A program made the position numbers and the translations under genes. Under the pieces are notes generated by a model. It saw only the letters and a program-made list of their open reading frames with translations, ran no database searches and had not been told where the DNA came from. From Nitrososphaerales archaeon TH526 (GTDB taxonomy: Archaea; Thermoproteota; Nitrososphaeria; Nitrososphaerales; Nitrososphaeraceae), in NCBI GenBank assembly GCA_014523665.1, contig JAATVR010000328.1, positions 1 to 7,899 on the forward strand: a stretch of DNA of 7,899 nucleotides, read 5' to 3'. Below are positions 5,267-7,899 of this stretch, one piece after another; positions within the stretch are counted from its first letter, which is position 1; each line of letters starts with the position of its first letter.

Positions 5267-5838
5267 ATTGTTGACATTTCCTTGCTCAAAGCAGTAGGTA
5301 TTCCACAAGTTAATGCGTTTGCACAACTAAAGTTCTGAAATGGAAATAGTCCTTCTGGACCAAATACATTTGCTAGTCCAGCAGCTGGCTCGTACAAGGC
5401 ATTAGTTGCTTCAACATTTACCACGGTGCTGTTATCGTTTGGTTGTGGAATTGATGTGGATGAGCTTAATGATGAGGGTTGTGGGGACATGTTTTGTTCC
5501 ATCGAATTCATTGATGTTGAGCTCATTGGCGTAGCCGTATTTGTTGTTGTTGCCTCCATTGAACTGCCCTCTGTAGAATCTGATGCTGATGAGGGGGAAG
5601 ACGATGTTGAAGCCTCCTCTTTCAAAAGTCCATAGGCTAATGCCTGTTGTTGTTGCTCGAACTCAAAGATGATTGCCACCATTGAAAAGACGAGAATAAA
5701 TCCCATCAAACTTGCAATGGCCACTGATCCTTTTCCCGACTTGACATTCGTCACCTCTCTCTGATCTCGACTGTTCGTTACTATATTTCGCGAATCAGTT
5801 TTTTTGATTCGCTTTGTGTTCTGTTTTGTTAATAACAT
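5263..5838 (-). CDS. Membrane-anchored Ser/Thr-rich protein, first gene of the ATGA pair
   Basis: From ATG 5838 this gives 191 residues: a long basic N-terminus (1-37, many Lys and Arg), one membrane segment at about 38-60 (VAIASLMGFILVFSMVAIIF), then EQQQQALAYG, a Ser/Thr/Pro/Met-rich stretch at about 74-140 of the kind that is O-glycosylated on archaeal surface proteins, and a conserved-looking end with ALYEPAAGLANVFGPEGLF and two cysteines (SCANALTC). The topology puts everything after residue 60 outside the cell, either anchored or released. The frame could also begin at TTG 5880, adding 14 residues, but ATG 5838 fits the TATA box. It stops in TGA inside the start of the next gene. A function cannot be assigned. 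The short C-terminal domain looks as if it should continue, which supports a frame change into the next gene. Confidence 0.65.
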   Translation of the reverse strand: MLLTKQNTKRIKKTDSRNIVTNSRDQREVTNVKSGKGSVAIASLMGFILVFSMVAIIFEFEQQQQALAYGLLKEEASTSSSPSSASDSTEGSSMEATTTNTATPMSSTSMNSMEQNMSPQPSSLSSSTSIPQPNDNSTVVNVEATNALYEPAAGLANVFGPEGLFPFQNFSCANALTCGIPTALSKEMSTI

Positions 5839-5861
5839 TAAAGCCTTCGTCTGTAATATTC

Positions 5862-5869
5862 TACTTAAG
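5862..5869 (-). promoter_or_regulatory. Probable TATA-like element of the surface-protein operon
   Basis: On the minus strand the sequence reads TTTGCTTAAGTAG, with the AT-rich core centred about 29 bases before the ATG at 5838. This distance fits a leaderless or nearly leaderless message and is the main reason to choose that ATG over the TTG at 5880. The match to the TATA consensus is only moderate. Confidence 0.4.
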
Positions 5870-5872
5870 CAA

Positions 5873-5906
5873 ATTCCCAAATTATGCCAGGATTATTCCC
5901 AAATTA
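5873..5906. repeat. Perfect 12-base direct repeat, 22 bases apart, upstream of the promoter
   Basis: ATTCCCAAATTA occurs at 5873-5884 and again at 5895-5906. The two copies start exactly 22 bases apart, about two turns of the helix, so a protein would meet both on the same face. They lie immediately upstream of the TATA-like element of the minus-strand surface-protein genes and in the intergenic region shared with the divergent winged-helix regulator at 6155. The position suits an activator site or an operator covering the TFB-recognition region. Confidence 0.6.
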
Positions 5907-6131
5907 AACCCAACTCTCACAAAGTTAACAAATTATGACATCAACTAAACAAGTTAAATCCATTGAAGTTTTTACATCCTACAGATTAGAGTCGTTGCCT
6001 CAAGTGGTTACCACAAGTCATCATTTCATTCCTTATTTCATTTTTGGTTTTCTCTCCATATATGTGGTTAATCTGAAAGGTTATTCTACGATCAAATCAG
6101 TTTCGGCGGCGGCAGTAAAAATTGAAGTAAC

Positions 6132-6140
6132 AAAGGAGGA
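6132..6140 (+). promoter_or_regulatory. Shine-Dalgarno site before the winged-helix gene
   Basis: AAAGGAGGA is a strong match to the archaeal anti-Shine-Dalgarno sequence. The only possible start in the open frame after it is the TTG at 6155; a stop at 6128-6130 closes the frame upstream and no ATG or GTG is available. The gap of about 15 bases is longer than usual, which may lower translation. A Shine-Dalgarno site implies a leader, so transcription begins upstream, perhaps from the TATA-like CCATATATG near 6058. Confidence 0.5.
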
Positions 6141-6154
6141 CAAGATCAGTAGTC

Positions 6155-6514
6155 TTGGCTGTCGGCAAAGGTGATGGTTCATCCTCAAACAATGGGAATG
6201 ATCGAGGGAGAGGAGGTTATGTTGACCCGCGCTTTAAGAGGCTTTTATGGTATCTTATTGCTAGCACTCGTGGAGGAATCAACAGAGCAAGAATCCTTGA
6301 ACTTGTAAATTCTCATCCTGCCAACGCTAATAAGATAGCACAAGAGTTAAAGCTAGATTATAAGACTATTATACATCATCTTGAGGTGCTCTCAAAGAAT
6401 GGCTTAGTAATTACTGATAATGAGGACACTTACGCGACATATTTCCTAACACCGCTCATGGAAAAGAACTATGACTCATTTGTGGAGATATTGGTGAAAT
6501 TTGGGAAAAAGTAA
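6155..6514 (+). CDS. Small winged-helix (ArsR-like) transcriptional regulator
   Basis: A 119-residue protein with a TTG start supported by an upstream Shine-Dalgarno sequence. The first 20 residues are a Gly/Ser/Asn-rich, disordered tail (DGSSSNNGNDRGRGG). The winged helix-turn-helix follows at about 24-105: RFKRLLWYLIASTRGGINRA, then ARILELVNSHPANANKIAQE, then the recognition helix LDYKTIIHHLEVLSKNGLV and a wing ITDNEDTYATYFLT. This is the usual archaeal one-domain winged helix with a ligand-free look: no cysteines or metal motif. It probably shares its transcript with the membrane protein 44 bases downstream, and it diverges from the surface-protein operon whose promoter carries the direct repeat. 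It is the obvious candidate for binding that repeat, which is an inference from position only. Confidence 0.82.
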   Translation: MAVGKGDGSSSNNGNDRGRGGYVDPRFKRLLWYLIASTRGGINRARILELVNSHPANANKIAQELKLDYKTIIHHLEVLSKNGLVITDNEDTYATYFLTPLMEKNYDSFVEILVKFGKK

Positions 6515-6558
6515 ATTAGGTATCACGTTAAACATCAAATGGATTAGAACAATATAAC

Positions 6559-6858
6559 ATGGATTTTATGATTGCAGCAGCTGTTGCTGCTTTGCTGAAC
6601 ATTGGGCTGCTGGGCGGGGTTATGTTTACATATATACAGAATATTCGATTAATAAAATCATATTTCACTTATGGATTAATTATAGTGGCTGCTTTATTCA
6701 TCGTGCAGAACATAGTCATAGTGATCTTCTGGTCACAGTTATACCTTGCAGGACCCGCAATAAAAGATATAGTTGATTCTGCAGCTCCTTATCTTTTTGC
6801 TATAAATTCAGCTCAATCTGTTGGATTAGCAGTATTGTTATGGATTACTAGGAAATAG
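6559..6858 (+). CDS. Small three-TM membrane protein paired with the regulator
   Basis: A 99-residue membrane protein with three predicted helices: about 3-25 (MIAAAVAALLNIGLLGGVMF), 37-61 (YGLIIVAALFIVQNIVIVIF) and 76-97 (YLFAINSAQSVGLAVLLWIT). It ends TRK. There is almost no soluble part except a short loop after helix 1 (NIRLIKS) and an acidic loop before helix 3 (AIKDIVDS). Small membrane proteins of this size next to one-domain winged-helix regulators recur in archaea, suggesting a membrane-sensing or regulator-tethering pair, but no function is proven to my knowledge. The start is ATG 6559, the first in the frame; an ATG three codons later is an alternative. There is no strong Shine-Dalgarno site. 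Confidence 0.78.
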   Translation: MDFMIAAAVAALLNIGLLGGVMFTYIQNIRLIKSYFTYGLIIVAALFIVQNIVIVIFWSQLYLAGPAIKDIVDSAAPYLFAINSAQSVGLAVLLWITRK

Positions 6859-6873
6859 AACGATGTGGTAGAT

Positions 6874-7041
6874 ATGCTTATTTATCTTCTACTTGTTCCC
6901 AATTGTGATTACCCTCAATTCCTGTATGATCGCCTCATTTCATTTGAACACCTCCGGATTGCAATATTGAGAATGAGTGAAATTATTCCCGATCCTAATC
7001 TATTGTTTAGATGTATAAACATCCTACTACAACTTTTATAG
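6874..7041 (+). CDS. Possible 55-residue ORF after the membrane protein
   Basis: ATG to TAG, beginning 15 bases after the membrane-protein stop in the same direction, so it could be a third gene of that operon. The N-terminus is hydrophobic (MLIYLLLVPN), the middle looks helical (DRLISFEHLRIAILRMSEII) and the end is Leu-rich (NILLQLL). There is no clear Shine-Dalgarno sequence, and no family is recognised. A frame of this length can occur by chance. Confidence 0.28.
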   Translation: MLIYLLLVPNCDYPQFLYDRLISFEHLRIAILRMSEIIPDPNLLFRCINILLQLL

Positions 7042-7444
7042 CATGGGCTTCTACTTATCTCAAACTAATAAATGTAATAGAAGAATCCAATTATTATGTT
7101 AGTATAACGACAGAAAATACTCCCATAATCATTTTACAACTCTGTCTTCAAAAAGTATTCAGGCAATGCTTCCTAATCAAATGAATTTGCCACATGTAAT
7201 TGTTGTTATAGGATTAATATCCGGATGAAATCAGTAAGGTATTAAATACATTTCTATCGACTATTAGCCCAAACAATTGAATCATCCATTGAATGAAGCA
7301 TGAACTGATTTCGGGATATAACTAAGACATGATTCAATAGACTGAAACATTTTTTTAGGTAGAATATCTCTGATACTGCTTATGAGCTCTATTGCTGACT
7401 GACCTTCAGAGGAAAATTCCCTATTCACACTTCAAAAAATGAAA

Positions 7445-7452
7445 GTATAAAT
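7445..7452 (+). promoter_or_regulatory. Strong TATA box in the gene-poor region
   Basis: TATAAATA in the context AAAGTATAAATAAGG is close to an ideal archaeal TATA box. Transcription would begin near 7473-7477, within or just after the first arm and loop of the GC-rich hairpin and shortly before the hydrophobic mini-ORF at 7492. It implies that a transcript, coding or not, is made from this otherwise empty stretch. Confidence 0.5.
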
Positions 7453-7454
7453 AA

Positions 7455-7487
7455 GGACCCTGGGAGAAATTCTAAAGACCAGGGACC
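7455..7487 (+). other. GC-rich hairpin beside a TATA box
   Basis: GGACCCTGG at 7455-7463 pairs with CCAGGGACC at 7479-7487 in eight of nine positions (one A-A mismatch), with a loop of about 15 bases. It is a GC-rich island in AT-rich surroundings and is not followed by a T tract, so it is unlikely to be a terminator. Because it sits between a TATA box and a mini-ORF it could be an operator or an RNA fold. Confidence 0.4.
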
Positions 7488-7491
7488 CCCG

Positions 7492-7557
7492 ATGCAGTGG
7501 GTTCTGCTAGTTGTGTTCCATTTGCTATTTGCTGCCTTTCAAGGACTGGACATTTGA
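7492..7557 (+). CDS. Possible 21-residue hydrophobic peptide
   Basis: ATG to TGA. The peptide starts MQWVLLVVFHLLFAAF and ends GLDI, so nearly the whole length would span a membrane once. It lies 40 bases after a strong TATA box and 5 bases after a GC-rich hairpin, with a predicted leader of 15-20 bases. There is no good Shine-Dalgarno site. Such mini-proteins are known in archaea and bacteria but are very hard to separate from chance; the placement behind the promoter is the main reason to list it. Confidence 0.3.
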   Translation: MQWVLLVVFHLLFAAFQGLDI

Positions 7558-7780
7558 AGCAGCATTACTATTTTGACAATGTGATTTAATTAAATAAGAT
7601 GAAAGTAACTTCGGGATTTTGAAACAGGATTTAAAGCATGAATAGAATTACCTACTGTGGACTGAATTAAGTAATAGTAATACCCCTTTTATACATCGGA
7701 ACTGTATTGACACCATATTTAGATGCGTTTAATTTTAGGCTAATCAATTTATAGCAAAAAAGATGCTGACAATCTTGCTA

Positions 7781-7797
7781 TCCTATAAGGAATAGGA
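7781..7797. promoter_or_regulatory. Inverted repeat upstream of the last promoter
   Basis: TCCTATAAGGAATAGGA has perfect 6-base arms (TCCTAT and ATAGGA) around five bases. It ends about 15 bases before the TATA box at 7813, the place where an archaeal activator or a TFB-blocking repressor would bind. The role is inferred from position and symmetry only. Confidence 0.35.
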
Positions 7798-7812
7798 CAC
7801 TTCCGTAATGCA

Positions 7813-7820
7813 TTTAAATA
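7813..7820 (+). promoter_or_regulatory. TATA box of the gene running off the right edge
   Basis: TTTAAATA in the context GCATTTAAATATTC is a good archaeal TATA box. Its centre lies about 33 bases before the GTG at 7849, giving a very short leader or none. Confidence 0.55.
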
Positions 7821-7848
7821 TTCTGTGTAAACATAATTACGCTAGAAT

Positions 7849-7899
7849 GTGAAACCAGAATTGTCGGTTATGATAATAATACTTGCAGCTGTCTTTGCA
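7849..7899 (+). CDS. Start of a secreted or membrane protein (partial)
   Basis: From GTG 7849 the frame is open to the window edge: MKPELSVMIIILAAVFA, a lysine near the start followed by a hydrophobic run, as in a signal peptide or first membrane helix. ATG at 7870 is an alternative start but would leave only MIIILAAVFA visible. The ATG at 7847 is in another frame and stops at once. The TATA box about 33 bases upstream supports a real gene here. Only 17 codons are visible, so the protein cannot be named. Confidence 0.55.
   Translation, partial: MKPELSVMIIILAAVFA

Larger units (their letters stand above)
7042..7848. other. Long gene-poor stretch with promoter-like and hairpin elements
   Basis: No long gene is present. 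Items that can be pointed to: a minus-strand frame of 48 residues with GTG start (7428-7282, containing SAIELISSIRDILPKKMFQS) without a well-placed promoter; a T7 run on the plus strand at 7350-7356 that may act as a terminator; a strong TATA box at 7445-7452 with the hairpin and mini-ORF listed separately; and the promoter of the gene leaving the window. No tRNA, IS end or CRISPR-like repeat was seen. Confidence 0.45.

Noticed and set aside
5263..5326. Classical programmed -1 frameshift site in the overlap
   Set aside because: I looked for a slippery X-XXY-YYZ heptamer followed by a stem and found none; a base loss or coupled translation explains the overlap more simply.
5426..5635. Plus-strand frame of 69 codons rich in Asp, Glu and Val
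   Set aside because: It is the opposite-strand image of the Ser/Thr-rich repeat-like region of the anchor protein; low-complexity coding on the other strand explains it.
5935..6174. 79-codon plus-strand frame between the surface-protein operon and the winged-helix gene
   Set aside because: It has one short hydrophobic stretch but no Shine-Dalgarno site, covers the region expected to hold the regulator's promoter and leader, and runs 20 bases into the better supported regulator gene in another frame.
7455..7487. GC-rich hairpin read as an intrinsic terminator
   Set aside because: No T tract follows it, and it lies directly downstream of a TATA box rather than after a gene.

Overview
The window looks like a stretch of an ammonia-oxidising archaeon of the Nitrososphaeria (Thaumarchaeota), probably a soil-type lineage with an AT-rich genome. 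This is inferred. The grounds are a DUF4443 regulator, a CbtB/CbtA cobalt transporter pair, a small archaeal winged-helix regulator next to a membrane protein, TATA boxes 25-36 bases before starts (leaderless or very short leaders), oligo-T terminators without hairpins, and secreted proteins with an AYGQ-type signal-peptide end. There are no rRNA or tRNA genes, IS elements, CRISPR arrays or phage genes that I can recognise.

Layout. Bases 1-174 hold the C-terminal end of a helical protein of unknown function (+). A cysteine hydrolase of the isochorismatase family follows at 429-1079 (+), with a leaderless-type promoter and a possible small single-TM protein behind it (1127-1258). From 2303 down to 1315 (-) lies the cbtB-cbtA operon, closed by a T9 tract. 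A cupin (2482-2832, -) and a DUF4443 winged-helix regulator (2956-3600, +) diverge from a 123-base promoter region. At 4047-3664 (-) is a gene for a secreted protein cut by one in-frame TAA. Bases 4048-4588 hold no convincing gene, only short open fragments. At 5838-4589 (-) two genes overlap by ATGA: a membrane-anchored Ser/Thr-rich protein and an acidic protein with no signal of its own. Their joint promoter carries a perfect 12-base direct repeat spaced 22 bases apart. Divergent from these is a plus-strand pair, a winged-helix regulator (6155-6514) and a three-TM protein (6559-6858). The last kilobase is gene-poor; it holds a strong TATA box with a GC-rich hairpin and a very short hydrophobic ORF (7492-7557), and the start of a secreted or membrane protein running off the right edge (7849 onward).

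How the genes may work together. CbtB/CbtA is predicted to import cobalt, which fits the cobalamin-dependent metabolism of this lineage. DUF4443 and the cupin share a divergent promoter region and may be a regulator-target pair. The winged-helix protein is the natural candidate to bind the direct repeat upstream of the ATGA-coupled surface-protein genes. The most unusual element is that surface-protein locus: either one secreted protein of about 416 residues broken by a single-base loss, a programmed frameshift, or a genuinely coupled two-subunit system.
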